From Baffinella frigidus (Eukaryota; Cryptophyceae; Cryptomonadales; Baffinellaceae): a stretch of 28,653 nucleotides of DNA. Positions 1 to 7,340 of this stretch are shown one piece after another. The stretch covers positions 568,259-596,911 of the forward strand of contig MU646357.1 of NCBI GenBank assembly GCA_026770585.1, read 5' to 3'. Made by a program: the position numbers and the translations under genes. Below the pieces are notes generated by a model. It was not told the DNA's origin, did no database searches, and was given only the letters and a program-made list of their open reading frames with translations. Numbering within the stretch: position 1 is the first letter of the stretch; each line of letters opens with the position of its first letter.

Positions 1-212
1 GAGGGGGGGGCGGAGGGTTTGGGGGTTGGGAGTTAGTCCACACAGCGGGCTACGAAGGGACTTGAGCCTCCACGCTTCATACCCTTTCTCAGATCCGCTT
101 CTGACGAGAGGGGGGGGTTTCACTACTCCGAAACCCGAAACCCCCTAAATCCCCCAAACTCTCCACTCTAAACCCGAAACCCGAAACCCTGAGTGAGGGG
201 AGGGATCATTAC
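1..212. repeat. G-rich and degenerate telomere-like sequence with a solo TIR end
   Basis: The segment opens with G-rich sequence. At 38-60 there is one end of the CCACACAGCGGGCTACGAAGG element family whose full copies lie at 6246, 7519 and 8747; no matching second end follows. From about 122 to 192 there are C-rich units (CCCGAAA, CCCTAAA, CCCCCAAA). No coding region is recognised here. Confidence 0.6.
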
Positions 213-349
213 TACACGGTGGGCTTCGAGGGGTTCGTTGACCCTCGATTCCAGGGTGTTACGTGACCAATTTGCATAGGAAAATCCTTGAAGTTAATTG
301 TCTTCAGGTAAGTTAACTTTTGATGAAAGGTTCGTAGTCCACCATGTGG
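213..349. mobile_element. Short TIR element, CCACACGGTGG family
   Basis: The ends are imperfect inverted repeats: CTACACGGTGGGCTTCGA on the left, TCGTAGTCCACCATGTGG on the right. The interior contains GTTACGTGACCAA and a GTTAACTTTTGATGAAAGGTTCG stretch split over several short motifs. It is non-coding. Other copies form one end of the large inverted duplication (about 14300-14436 and 23496-23632), and a right-half fragment lies at about 9508-9590. Confidence 0.7.
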
Positions 350-402
350 CTTGCTCTTCTGGAGTGTTGTAGCCGTGTAGCACGGGGACTTTTTTCACTA
401 CC

Positions 403-525
403 CCTAAACCCTAACCCCCAAACCCTAACCCCATACCCCAAACCCTCAAACCTCAACCCTCAAATCTGAACCCTGAGGTGAGGTTCAGGGTTGGGGGTTG
501 GGGCGTGGGGTTTAGGGTGGTCACT
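403..525. repeat. Telomere-like array that switches strand
   Basis: Degenerate CCCTAAC/CCCCAAA/CCCTCAA units run to about 478 and are followed directly by G-rich units (GGTTCAGGGTTGGGG). The array is therefore roughly palindromic. No convincing splice sites or coding frame were found next to it. The sequence from 526 to 756 has no recognised gene. Confidence 0.6.
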
Positions 526-756
526 TCCGCTTCTGGCGAGTGGTGGCCGTGTAGCACGCAAAGTGGAAGATGTCCCCGTCCGCGCACGACTCCGCTTCCG
601 CACCTGCCACCAACCCTCACGATGAGACCAAATCTACGAATTCTTGGAGCCATTTTCCCCTTGCAGCCCAGGATTTCGAGACTTAGTGGAGGTGGAAGAC
701 GTCCCCATCCGCTTCCCCGCCTGCCGGGGGGGTGTTCGGTGAGGCACGTGCGGGTG

Positions 757-788
757 ACAATTATAACAAAGCGCTTTGTTATAGTTGT
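757..788. repeat. 32-nt near-perfect palindrome
   Basis: The arms ACAATTATAACAAAGC and GCTTTGTTATAGTTGT match with one mismatch and no loop. It is AT-rich within GC-rich surroundings. It could be a tiny element or a binding site; its function is unknown. Confidence 0.7.
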
Positions 789-794
789 TAAACG

Positions 795-945
795 GACGCG
801 CTGGTTCTAAACAGGACGTGTAAATGGACGCACTGGTATTAAACAGGGCGTGTAGATGGACGCGCTGGCATGCGGGAGGACGTGCAGATGGTACGAACCA
901 GGACGTGATGTGCACGCAAAGTGGAAGATGTCCCCGTCCGCGCAC
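795..945. repeat. Degenerate minisatellite copies (GGACGTG...CTGGTA unit)
   Basis: Three to four diverged units of the GGACG-CGCTGGTA-AA-CAGGACGTG motif are present; cleaner arrays occur at 2174-2375 and 7790-7895. The end (about 906-945) repeats the sequence at 555-595 (CGCAAAGTGGAAGATG followed by TCCCCGTCCGCGC). Non-coding. Confidence 0.6.
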
Positions 946-972
946 GACTCCACTGCCAGCCAGGATGTTTTA

Positions 973-1057
973 CCTTAAGTCAACAAGCTGATCCTCGGCA
1001 GTAAGTTGCCATTTCGTTAAGTTGGACCTGGTCTGGGACCAGGCATTTGACTTAAGG
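973..1057. repeat. Imperfect inverted-repeat element with CCTTAAGTCAA ends
   Basis: CCTTAAGTCAA at 973-983 is mirrored by TTGACTTAAGG at 1047-1057, with GGTCTGGGACC near the centre. It is probably a small fold-back element and has no coding content. Confidence 0.45.
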
Positions 1058-1148
1058 CGCTGTATTTCAGGGGGAGTTGACTGTGTCGAAATATTCTGGT
1101 TCAGAGTGGACGCCGCCTCCGCGCCTGAGAGCGCTTCGTCAGACTTTC

Positions 1149-1313
1149 ATAGGCTAACGTCCTGAAAACCGGGTAGTTGATCCTACGCTATTGCCTACGG
1201 TAGGCCGTAGGAGCCTAGGGGGGTCCTACGAAACATTAGGTCCTAGGGGCCCTACGGCCTACCGTAGGCAATACAGTAGGCCTAACTACCCGGTTTTCAG
1301 GACGTTACCCTAT
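1149..1313. mobile_element. TIR hairpin element, ATAGGCTAACGTCCTGAAAACC family, copy 1
   Basis: The arms run from ATAGGCTAACGTCCTGAA to TTCAGGACGTTACCCTAT and continue inward as ACCGGGTAGTT / AACTACCCGGT. The interior holds the CCTACGGTAGG and CCTAGG palindrome module shared with other families. Further copies lie at 10513 and 10815, and a diverged one at 3681. No ORF of its own, so it would depend on a transposase elsewhere. Confidence 0.85.
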
Positions 1314-1408
1314 TAAACCCTATTAACTTCTCTGTGCATGCATTCGAGACACCCCTGCTCTGGCTGTGCAGGTGTACGGTGCCATCCACGTAGCGTAGCT
1401 TGTAGTTT

Positions 1409-1465
1409 GACCATCAACTGAGGTGACCATCAACTGATCGGTCACCATCAACTGAGGTGACCATC
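1409..1465 (+). repeat. Short tandem repeat of GACCATCAACTG
   Basis: Four units of about 16 nt (GACCATCAACTGAGGT and variants) are arranged head to tail. A GATCGGTC variant sits in the middle. Non-coding. Confidence 0.65.
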
Positions 1466-1473
1466 AACACCCC

Positions 1474-1505
1474 AAGCCACTAGGGGCGGGCGCCCCTAGT
1501 GGCTT
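1474..1505. repeat. Perfect stem palindrome, 15-nt arms and 2-nt loop
   Basis: AAGCCACTAGGGGCG is followed after GG by its exact complement CGCCCCTAGTGGCTT. It is GC-rich and would form a very stable hairpin. The sequence from 1506 to 1690 shows no gene. Confidence 0.75.
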
Positions 1506-1734
1506 CCGCGGTCGCGCTCGGCTGGATTGAGCTCTGTAGCACCCAGGATTTCGTGGTTTGGTACAGGTGAAAGACGTCCCCGTCCACGCACGACTCTTAT
1601 CCGGGGAAACCTATTTTTCTTTCATTTGATAGCAACGAAAATTACTACACAATTCGTTCTTATTGGTAATATTAAAGCATTTGTGAGTTGACTTTTGATG
1701 AAAGGTTCGGAGTCCTCGTTGGCGTTAGCTCGCG

Positions 1735-1830
1735 GCATTATGAGGGTCGTAGACATTGTATCACTCAACTCAAGGCTAAAGGGCCTATCTAGGACCTGTA
1801 TCGAGAGTAATAAAGAAGAAGAAGATTATG
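1735..1830 (+). mobile_element. Retroelement-like 3' end with (AAG)n tail, copy 1
   Basis: A conserved block (TTGTATCACTCAACTCAAGG, then CCTATCTAGGACCTG and TATCGAGAGTAATA) is followed by AAGAAGAAGAAG. The same block, also followed by AAG repeats of a different length, recurs at 4480-4570, with a diverged form at 8190-8272. A conserved 3' end plus a variable microsatellite tail is typical of SINE or non-LTR retrotransposon copies. No reverse-transcriptase ORF is visible. Confidence 0.45.
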
Positions 1831-1844
1831 AGGGTCGCGCCGGT

Positions 1845-2052
1845 AGAGCTGGTCTCTCATGAGTTGACACTTTTCGGACCTCGAAAAACTTCCAAACTTC
1901 CAAACTCTTGCAGTCAACTTCACATGAAATATACCACATCAGGCAGTTTGTAGAATTTACCTGTGGTAAATTTCGTACGAGTTGACTAAAAGAGTTTGAA
2001 AGTTTAGAAGTTTTTCGACCCCAGAAAAGTGTCAACTCATGAGAGACCAGCT
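1845..2052. mobile_element. 208-bp MITE with long TIRs, AGAGCTGGTCTCTCATGAG family, copy 1
   Basis: Its arms pair over roughly 90 nt, from AGAGCTGGTCTCTCATGAGT to ACTCATGAGAGACCAGCTCT, and include GTTGACACTTTTCGG. The flanking bases are TA on both sides. A second copy at 17438-17641 lies just upstream of the TPR gene. It is non-coding. Confidence 0.85.
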
Positions 2053-2067
2053 CTACAACGCAGGACG

Positions 2068-2173
2068 TGTATCCCTCAAGTGCCCATAGGATTAATATTC
2101 ACCCTAACACGCCCTAGGCAGGTCCTAGGGCCCTACCGTAGGGCGTATGAGCCTACTGGCCACTTAAGGGATA
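2068..2173. mobile_element. TIR element, TATCCCTTAAGTGGCC family, copy 1
   Basis: The ends are TATCCCTCAAGTGCCC (slightly decayed) and GGCCACTTAAGGGATA. The core CCTAGGCAGGTCCTAGGGCC followed by CTACCGTAGG is the shared palindrome module. Sister copies lie at 14756, 21931 and 23072. Confidence 0.8.
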
Positions 2174-2375
2174 TGGACGTTCTGGCACAAATCAGGACGC
2201 GCTGGGGGACGTTCTGGTACAAATCAGGACGTGCTGATGGACGTGCTGGTACAAATCAGGACGTGCTGGGGGACGTGCTGGTATAAATCAGGACGTGCAT
2301 CTGGACGTTCTGGTACAAAGCAGGACGTGCTGATGCCCCCCTCTGGTACAAAGCAGGACGTGCCGAGGGGCGTGC
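2174..2375 (+). repeat. 32-bp minisatellite array
   Basis: About six head-to-tail units of GGACGTGCTGGTACAAATCA / GGACGTGCTGATGG are present, with spacer variants GGGG and GATG. Similar units are dispersed at 795-905, 7790-7895, 8268-8298 and 8445-8472. If the exon at 2380-2428 is real, the array lies in the intron downstream of it on the minus strand. Confidence 0.85.
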
Positions 2376-2379
2376 GGAC

Positions 2380-2428
2380 CTGAGAGGGCTTGATGGTACC
2401 CAAGCGCCACCCCCATCGGAAGCCGTAG
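2380..2428 (-). CDS. Candidate internal exon (partial), product unknown
   Basis: Read on the minus strand, a telomere-like C-rich tract ends in CACCCAG. This is followed by 49 nt encoding YGFRWGWRLGTIKPSQ, then a CAG/GTCCGC donor-like junction. Third codon positions are mostly G or C, as in the modelled TPR gene. In another frame the same bases read LRLPMGVALGYHQALS, so the frame is not certain. The product is not recognised. The call rests on coding bias and splice-site appearance only. Confidence 0.35.
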
Positions 2429-2470
2429 CTGGGTGGGGGTTTAGGGTTTAGGGTTTAGGGTTGAGTGTCG
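2429..2470 (+). repeat. Telomere-like array (TTTAGGG), inside a predicted minus-strand intron
   Basis: Three to four TTTAGGG units flanked by GGGTGGGGG. On the predicted sense (minus) strand this is CCCTAAA repeats ending at the CACCCAG acceptor of the candidate exon at 2380-2428. Confidence 0.7.
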
Positions 2471-2584
2471 CATCCCCGCCGTCCTTAGACCTCCATCCAG
2501 AGGACAGCTACACGCCGTCTATAGCAGAGGCACACTCTCTCTTAGTGTTCAGTGTTTACGGGTTATGGCTTGGGTGTAGAGCGG

Positions 2585-2640
2585 CCACATGGTGCAAATC
2601 CGCCACAGCTGGACACGCAGAACACTTCACTTCGGAAGGG
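2585..2640 (-). CDS. Candidate exon fragment, product unknown
   Basis: On the minus strand, C-rich telomere-like sequence (2641-2697) ends in AACCAG. The following codons read PFRSEVFCVSSCGGFAPCG with no stop until about 2562. Third-position bias is moderate. A donor is not obvious. It is listed because it repeats the pattern of array, CAG acceptor and coding-like sequence. Confidence 0.25.
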
Positions 2641-2697
2641 CTGGTTTGGAGTTAAGTTTAGGGTTGAGGTTTAGGGTTTAGGGTTGCGGGTTTAGGC
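2641..2697 (+). repeat. Telomere-like array
   Basis: Degenerate TTTAGGG, TTGAGGTTTAGGG and GCGGGTTTAGG units. It is followed by GGTTGGTTGGCTGG. It lies upstream, on the minus strand, of the candidate fragment at 2585-2640. Confidence 0.7.
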
Positions 2698-2750
2698 TGG
2701 TTGGTTGGCTGGACAGGGTCCGGAGAGAGCTATGTTAGAATCGCAGAACA

Positions 2751-2901
2751 ATGTGGGTATCTAGGATCTAAGGGCATAAGGACGCAAGGTTACTTCGGAG
2801 GGGCCTCAAAAGAGACCTTGCATCCTTATGCCCTTAGATCCTAGATAGGGCCTCCGAAATAACCTTGCGTCCTTATGCCCTTAGATCCTAGATACCCACA
2901 T
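2751..2901. mobile_element. Hairpin element with triplicated arm segment
   Basis: ATGTGGGTATCTAGGATCTA at the left is matched by TAGATCCTAGATACCCACAT at the right. The arm segment CTTATGCCCTTAGATCCTAG occurs twice on the right side and once, inverted, on the left, so the element carries an extra internal copy of one arm. Non-coding. The sequence from 2902 to 3095 contains no recognised gene. Confidence 0.75.
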
Positions 2902-3095
2902 AAAACTGCATGTGCGCCCCTTCCTGATACAAACCCCCTTCAATTCTGACGGCCCACGGTAGAGCGGTTTTCAAAAAACCGTTGCCCGCGAAAAGATTCA
3001 AACAAAAGTTGACGATTTAGTAAGTTGACGAATTAGGACCAGCAGCATCAACATTGGCCTTTGTTTCATTGCATCAACTTTGATATTCCACTTAC

Positions 3096-3281
3096 AGTCC
3101 ACCTACCCTAACACAGGCTACCGTGACACATACTTACCCTCTACACATACTCCTTCGGCCGGCCCCCGATTCCCCCCTGCAAGGAAGTATGCCTGAAGGG
3201 TGGACACCATAACGCATACCTACCCTCCACACATACTCAATCAGTCCGGCCCCGACGGGTATGTGTTAGGGTAGGTCCACT
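3096..3281. mobile_element. TIR element, CCTACCCTAACACA ends
   Basis: The left CCTACCCTAACACA mirrors the right TGTGTTAGGGTAGG. Internally, ACACATACT-CTTCGGCCGGC and ACACATACTCAATCAGTCCGG form a direct repeat, so the element looks internally duplicated. It directly abuts the next element at 3283. Confidence 0.6.
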
Positions 3282-3282
3282 G

Positions 3283-3413
3283 TACCACGCCAGAGCCTTG
3301 GAAGGTGTCGCCAAAAGCCCATTCCTCCTGGAGGCAGTTATTTTCAAAAGTCAAATACCGTACCAGGGTACGGTATTAAGAGACTCACCACCCTCCTCCG
3401 ATCTGGCGTGGTA
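3283..3413. mobile_element. TIR element, CCACGCCAGA family, copy 1
   Basis: TA-CCACGCCAGAG at the left and CTCCGATCTGGCGTGG-TA at the right suggest a 2-bp TA target duplication. The GGTGTCGCCAAAAG motif recurs in the copies at 6922 and 11623. A GTACCAGGGTAC palindrome sits inside. No ORF of its own. Confidence 0.75.
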
Positions 3414-3540
3414 GCAGCGGCCGAGTTCCTTTCCCCCCGGATATCCGGGGGAAACGCGGTTAGAATCCAATGCAAATGGATAAGATTCTGGTACAAGTCG
3501 TTTAGATGGACTGTATCCGCGAAGCCCCCGGTGGCTGCTC
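3414..3540. mobile_element. GCAGCGGCCGAG...GGTGGCTGCT element, copy 1
   Basis: This segment is the reverse complement of 8301-8437, including CCCGGATATCCGGGGGAAA and TACAAGTCGTTTAGATGGAC. The two copies are about 4.9 kb apart in opposite orientation. The sequence from 3541 to 3680 holds nothing recognised. Confidence 0.7.
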
Positions 3541-3680
3541 AGTAGATGCGGGTGGCGCAAGAGCTGTGGACCACGGATCTTTCTAGACCCCTAGAACCTA
3601 TAATGTGGGGGTCACGTGATCAACTGCTATATCTTAAAAAGGCGTATCTTCAAAAGGCTATCTTAAGTGGCTGCTAAGTT

Positions 3681-3841
3681 ATAGGGTAACGGACTAAAAA
3701 TGGGGTAGTTAGGCCTACGGCGTTGCCTAGGACCTCCTACTGTAGGCCAAAATCCTAGGAATTTTTGGTCATAGGAGCCCTACGGCCTACGGTAGGCAAT
3801 TCCGTAGGCCTAACTACCCCAGTTTTAGTCCGTTAGCCTAT
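3681..3841. mobile_element. Diverged ATAGGGTAACGGACTAAAA hairpin element
   Basis: It has the same plan as the ACGTCC family at 1149 (ATAGG...GGGTAGTTAGGCCTACGG and mirror), but the arm reads GTAACGGACTAAAA instead of CTAACGTCCTGAAAA. The two arms changed in a matched way, so it is a distinct subfamily rather than a decayed copy. The core carries CCTACGG and CCTAGG palindromes. Confidence 0.75.
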
Positions 3842-3854
3842 GAAAGTGGGCGGG

Positions 3855-4180
3855 ACCTCATCCGAGTACGGCCCAGCGTCACGCCCTCGCCGGCCCCGGC
3901 TCGGTTCATACAAAACCGTTTCGCTGGCGGACCCCTTAGCCTACGGTAGGAACCCCCCCTCCTCCTGCGACGTTTAAAACAAAAAGGTCTTTAAAAGTCG
4001 TAGGAGGGGGGCTCCTACCGTAGGCAACCCGCAGGCTCTAAGTACCTCGCTGGCGTTAGCTTTTCAGATGACTCGGCGCGCCTGGACCCCGAAGTGGACG
4101 GGATTAACCTCATCCGAGTATGGCCCAGCGTCGCGCCCTCGCCGGCCCCGGTTCGGTTCATACGAGACCGTTTCGCTCAC
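3855..4180 (+). repeat. Direct duplication of a 70-bp segment around a hairpin
   Basis: CATCCGAGTACGGCCCAGCG through CCGTTTCGCT at about 3857-3925 recurs at about 4110-4178 with few changes. Between them, 3942-4025 is a hairpin: CCTACGGTAGGAACCCCCCC pairs with GGGGGGGCTCCTACCGTAGG, plus a CGAC-GTCG stem. Only short unconvincing frames are present. Confidence 0.6.
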
Positions 4181-4184
4181 CTAC

Positions 4185-4300
4185 CCCCCATCCGGCAGGC
4201 CAATTTAGAACCACTCACCCCACATCCGACAGGCATATTTAGAATATCCGTTTCACTCACCCCCTCCCACCCCATCCGACAGGCTAATTTAGCATCAAGA
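4185..4300 (+). repeat. Tandem CCATCCGACAGGC-AATTTAG repeats
   Basis: Three units of CCCCATCCGACAGGC[C/T]AATTTAG[A/C]A follow one another. A fourth, more distant unit sits at 4693-4730 (ATCCGAGAGGCTAATTTAGC, then ATCAAGAC). Function unknown. Confidence 0.6.
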
Positions 4301-4383
4301 CACCCCGACACCTCGTGCTGTTGGTAGAGGTTCATGCGAAGCCGTTTCGCTTGCCTAGTCCTACTGTAGGGCCCTAGGGGGTG

Positions 4384-4410
4384 GGAGTATGAGCGAGGTA
4401 CCCCTGTGGC
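4384..4410. repeat. Solo end of the GGTACCTCGCTCATAAG TIR family
   Basis: GAGTATGAGCGAGGTACCCC matches the right end of the complete elements at 20957-21077 and 22347-22468. No left end precedes it; only the core fragment CCTACTGTAGGGCCCTAGG at 4361-4379 is left. It is a truncated copy. Confidence 0.65.
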
Positions 4411-4479
4411 TGGTGTTACCTCCGAGTGGCATAGCTCACGTTTCAGAGGTGGGCTCGTCCCTTACGGCTCATAGACTAT

Positions 4480-4572
4480 TGTATCACTCAAGTCAAGGCG
4501 TAAGAGCCTATTTAGGACCTGTATCGAGAGTAATACAGAAGAAGAAGAAGAAGAAGAAGAAGAAGAAGAGCG
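4480..4572 (+). mobile_element. Retroelement-like 3' end with (GAA)n tail, copy 2
   Basis: TATTGTATCACTCAAGTCAA through GACCTGTATCGAGAGTAATA matches copy 1 at 1735-1830. The tail here is an (AGA)n run of about 34 nt, longer than in copy 1. No internal ORF. Confidence 0.45.
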
Positions 4573-4994
4573 GTGTGCGGAGAAGTTGGCCGCAGAAACA
4601 ATAATGGCAAGGCAAGGTTGAAGGTGCTGATACAAAGTTGTCAACTTTTACTATTGTTTTCGTGGCCAACTTCTCGGCACAGCGCTCTGCCCCTCCCCCC
4701 ATCCGAGAGGCTAATTTAGCATCAAGACCTCTCGGGCTGTTTGCAGATATTGAAACGTCTCGCTTGCGCGGACTTGGCGAATCTCATGTGGAAACCGTTT
4801 TTTTAATAGGCTATGCCATTTACTACACATAATGGTGTTCACTAGTAATATTAAAGCTGTCGTGTAGTAATTTTCGTTGAAACCATTTTTCGATGTAAAA
4901 ACGTTTTCATATGAAATCGCGCGTGACTTGAAAACACTCCCACGACCCCCACAGTGGGATTCCAAGGAAACGTCGACCAGAAATCTGGCCGAAA

Positions 4995-5165
4995 TGTCAG
5001 AATCCTAGCTCTGCCCCACTTCGATTTCGTCTCCTCATCAATACGCCTCCCCCGAAATTTCTCAGGTAAATTTTATGGGGGGGGGGTCAAAAATCACCTG
5101 AAAAATTTCGGGGGGGGCGAATTGATGAGGAGACGAAATCGAAGTGGGACAGAGCTAGGAATCTT
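4995..5165. mobile_element. Long hairpin element with C/G-run loop
   Basis: CCTAGCTCTGCCCCACTTCG and following bases to about 5042 pair with 5120-5161, ending CGAAGTGGGACAGAGCTAGG. The loop side carries CCCCCGAAATTTCTCAGG mirrored by CCTGAAAAATTTCGGGGG. A GTCGAC sits outside each arm. Bases 4573-4994 hold no recognised gene. Confidence 0.7.
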
Positions 5166-5269
5166 GTCGACATGTCAGTTAATAAGATATCTTTGCACCG
5201 ATCAATTCGTAGTTAGTACCACGAAACAAAACGGTCCGATCTGCGAAGCCCTCTGTATCCACTCGCCCT

Positions 5270-5391
5270 TGGAGGTGGCTCAAATAGTGCTGTGGGGCGT
5301 TTTCGATTTACCTTGGATCGGGTTCAAAAGTGACCCCGATCCAAGGTAAAATCAAAGACCTTCCAGGGCACTATTCGAGCCACTTGGGAGG
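5270..5391. mobile_element. Fold-back element
   Basis: TGGCTCAAATAGTGC (5276-5290) mirrors GCACTATTCGAGCCA (5368-5382). An inner stem TTACCTTGGATCGGG / CCCGATCCAAGGTAA is also present. No coding potential. Confidence 0.7.
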
Positions 5392-5544
5392 GCTGGTGGA
5401 GGGTAGTACCCAGCGCAGATACGGGGGGAAGAGTTTTTTATATAAAAAGATAGAGTTTAGGGGGTGGACCTGCGGCCCCAGGCCACCCCTTGCGTGGGGG
5501 TGGCGGGCGGAGAATGTTTTGTGGGTACAGCTCGCTGGCCACCC

Positions 5545-5580
5545 TAGTGCAGCGCACTCCAGTGCTGCCTTGCGGTCCAC
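5545..5580 (-). CDS. Candidate exon VDRKAALE, tandem copy 1
   Basis: On the minus strand a (CCCCAAA)n tract ends in CAACCCAG and is followed by codons for VDRKAALECAAL. Near-identical sequence after a CAG or TAG recurs at 5947, 6655 and 6821. A GTGGCC donor-like site follows at about 5544 in this copy only. The repeated motif implies duplication of an exon with its upstream intron end. The product is not recognised. Confidence 0.35.
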
Positions 5581-5660
5581 CTGGGTTGGGGTTTGGGGTT
5601 TGGGGTTTGGGGTTTGGGGTTTGGGGTTTGGGGTTTGGGGTTGGGGGTTTGCAAAACAGG
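5581..5660 (+). repeat. Homogeneous TTTGGGG array
   Basis: At least eight successive GGTTTGG units without interruption, a TTTGGGG variant block rather than TTTAGGG. On the minus strand it forms a (CCCCAAA)n tract directly upstream of the CAG before VDRKAALE copy 1. Confidence 0.85.
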
Positions 5661-5921
5661 ACGTGCGGATGGACCCCAAACCGGGGATTAAGCCCATCGT
5701 AAACCTTAATCCCCGGTTGGGGGTTTAGGGTTTAGCATGTCCACCGTTTAGGCTCGCTGGCCACCCTAGTGCACCGCCAGGGCGGAGTTTTTGTATTAGT
5801 CAACTCACCTGCGAATGTGTAGTAAAGAAGTACCCATCACGGGTACCTCGTTTCTAAGTTGACAGATTTTGTGGGTGAATTGACTTTCACAAAATATCCG
5901 GCCTGGCAGTGTAGTGCCGCG

Positions 5922-5947
5922 CACTCCAGTGCTGCCTTGCGGTCCAC
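5922..5947 (-). CDS. Candidate exon VDRKAALE, tandem copy 2
   Basis: On the minus strand, CAACCCAG is followed by GTGGACCGCAAGGCAGCACT, encoding VDRKAALECAAL as in copy 1, then the sequence diverges. The upstream G-rich tract at 5948-5980 is short. No good donor is visible, so this copy may be dead. Confidence 0.25.
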
Positions 5948-5983
5948 CTGGGTTGGGGATTGGGGGTTGGGGTCTGGGGTTTT

Positions 5984-6119
5984 ATCCCGGGAAACCTATT
6001 TTTCTTCCATTTCCTGGTAACGAACATTACTACATGAATTCTTTAATACTACTAATAAAAACGAATTGTGTAGAAGTTTTTGTTGCCAGGAAATGAAAAA
6101 AAAATAGGGTTCCCCGGAC
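5984..6119. mobile_element. Fold-back element with CCGGGAAACCTATTTTT arms
   Basis: TCCCGGGAAACCTATTTTTC pairs with the AAAAAATAGGGTTCCCCGGA end, and GGTAACGAACATTACTACAT pairs with GTGTAGAAGTTTTTGTTGCC. Half-copies of the same arm occur at about 1601-1690 (ATCCGGGGAAACCTATTTTT) and 4800-4890. Confidence 0.65.
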
Positions 6120-6245
6120 AAGGTTTGCAAAGCAGGAAATGCGGATGGACCCCAAACCGGGGATTAAGGTTTACCCATCGTGACCCTAATCCCCAGTTTG
6201 GGGTTTAGGGTTTAGCATGTCCACCGTTTAGGCTCGCTGACCACC

Positions 6246-6406
6246 CCACACAGCGGGCTACGAAGGGATTTTTGGCCCAAATCGGGCCGAATTCCCGTTA
6301 CCTTATCCGTAGGAACCCCCCTATGTCCCTACGAGTTGCCTACCCTAGGGTCCTAGGTCTTATCGCTTAAGGGTTATTCGAAATCCCTTCGCACTCCGCT
6401 GTGTGG
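6246..6406. mobile_element. 161-bp TIR element, CCACACAGCGGGCTACGAAGG family, copy 1
   Basis: Ends: CCACACAGCGGGCTACGAAG and CTTCGCACTCCGCTGTGTGG. Interior: CCGTTACCTTATCCGTAGGA, then CCTAGGGTCCTAGGTCTTAT, the shared palindrome module. Copies of almost equal length lie at 7519 and 8747. Non-coding. Confidence 0.85.
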
Positions 6407-6425
6407 CTAGAGCTGCGCACTGCAA

Positions 6426-6635
6426 CCACTCGAGGCTGGAAGATGGAGTATTTTAAATGTGGGATTGTTAGATTTAGTACCAGTCACGGGCAGGCTTGGT
6501 CACGTTACTGGGGGAATTCCCCCAGTAACGTGACCAAACGCGATATTTATGTGAAAATTACTACACAGCGGTCCACTTGCAAAGGACTTGTAAGGTTTAA
6601 ACTTTCAAAATAGTCACATTTCTAGCCTCGAGTGG
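6426..6635. mobile_element. TIR element, CCACTCGAGGCT family, copy 1
   Basis: The ends are CCACTCGAGGCTGGAA and TCTAGCCTCGAGTGG. The centre is a hairpin, GGTCACGTTACTGGGGGAAT with its complement. It sits against VDRKAALE copy 3 and truncates it. Sister copies lie at 10170 (opposite orientation) and 11069. Confidence 0.8.
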
Positions 6636-6655
6636 AATGCTGCCTTGCGGTCGAC
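6636..6655 (-). pseudogene. VDRKAALE exon copy 3, cut by a TIR element
   Basis: On the minus strand, AAAACTAG is followed by GTCGACCGCAAGGCAGCATT, encoding VDRKAA, and then directly by the CCACTCGAGG end of the element at 6426-6635. The insertion removes the rest of the exon-like segment. Confidence 0.3.
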
Positions 6656-6699
6656 CTAGTTTTGAGGTTGGAGTTTATTGTTTCGTTTTTGTGATTATG

Positions 6700-6790
6700 C
6701 TACAGGGTTTAGGGTTTGGGGATGAGGGTTTGGGGAGTAGGGTTTAGGGGTCATGGATTGGGGATTAGAGATTAGGGTTTGGGGTTGCAG
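6700..6790 (+). repeat. Degenerate telomere-like array
   Basis: Units such as TTTAGGG, TTTGGGGATGAGGG and ATTAGGG are mixed. On the minus strand this C-rich stretch precedes VDRKAA copy 3. Confidence 0.65.
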
Positions 6791-6797
6791 AAACGAA

Positions 6798-6821
6798 CTC
6801 CAGCGCTGCCTTGCGGTCAAC
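6798..6821 (-). CDS. Candidate exon VDRKAALE, tandem copy 4
   Basis: On the minus strand, CCCTGAACCAG precedes codons for VDRKAALEFVSAT, then the sequence runs into C-rich repeats. An array at 6822-6865 lies upstream on that strand. The relation to copies 1-3 is clear at the nucleotide level; whether any copy is spliced is unknown. Confidence 0.25.
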
Positions 6822-6921
6822 CTGGTTCAGGGTTAGGGGTTAGGAGATAGAGATTAGGGTTTAAGGCTACATAAAGGGACTCCCAACTCAGGCAATCGAA
6901 TGAGTATCCCATCTGGTGTCT

Positions 6922-7051
6922 TACCACGCCAGATTGCAGGTGGGGGTTGATTTTTTTAAACCCTATCAGGATAGGGTTTGCTACTTTTGAAAACCACTGC
7001 CTTGAGGGAAAATTGACTTTTGGCAACCCCTTTCAAGAATCTGGCGTGGTA
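6922..7051. mobile_element. TIR element, CCACGCCAGA family, copy 2
   Basis: TA-CCACGCCAGATT to AATCTGGCGTGG-TA gives an apparent 2-bp TA target duplication. Internally there is AAACCCTATCAGGATAGGGTTT, a palindrome. The TTGGCAACCC motif corresponds to GGGTCGCCAA in the copy at 11623. Confidence 0.75.
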
Positions 7052-7096
7052 TACCTTCTGGATTCCCACACCGTCTGAAACCTTCTGGAATAACTC
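7052..7096 (-). CDS. Candidate exon fragment ending GVGIQKV, product unknown
   Basis: The minus strand reads RELFQKVSDGVGIQKV and then enters the TIR element at 6922-7051. The ending GVGIQKV matches GAGIQKV of the exon-like segment at 7681-7760, which also runs into an element. The two may be copies of one exon. Confidence 0.3.
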
Positions 7097-7099
7097 CCG

Positions 7100-7215
7100 A
7101 CTCTTCTCAAGTTGACATGCTGGGTGTGCGGTATAAATCCGTCAACTTTGGCGCGGAAACGAGCCCGGGCTCACCAAAGTGGTGAGCCCAAATAGACTGA
7201 TACAGAGCTAGACCT
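7100..7215. repeat. Dispersed repeat shared with 11510-11630
   Basis: GGGTGTGCGGTATAAATCCG, GTCAACTTTG and GGTGAGCCCAAATAGACTGA occur in the same order at both sites. The internal GGGCTCACCAAAGTGGTGAGCCC is a palindrome. Confidence 0.65.
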
Positions 7216-7340
7216 CCTCAACAGAACTAGTTCTGGACCTGGGAAGGGAAAATAAATCCCAGCGTGACCGAATCGTGACCAACTGTAAGGAGCCGGTGGC
7301 CTTTTAAGGACGCTATCGATTTTCAACAAAGGCCAGGGTT

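Larger units (their letters stand above)
5662..6245 (+). repeat. Tandem segmental duplication (unit about 370-470 bp)
   Basis: The blocks around 5552-5600 and 5660-5772 recur in the same order at about 5922-5970 and 6130-6243. They include the VDRKAALE exon-like segment, GCGGATGGACCCCAAACCGG with its inverted partner (a hairpin), and TTTAGCATGTCCACCGTTTA. The second unit has gained an extra hairpin element (5984-6119). Confidence 0.7.

Noticed and set aside
4462-4702. Frames with serine, lysine or phenylalanine runs near 4540-4570
   Set aside because: They come from the (GAA)n microsatellite tail.
5490-5702. Open frames with GFGVWGLGFGVWGL-type repeats as coding sequence
   Set aside because: They are translations of TTTGGGG repeats; a 7-nt period stays open in many frames. 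The same applies to PKPQTPNPKPQTPN-type frames on the other strand.
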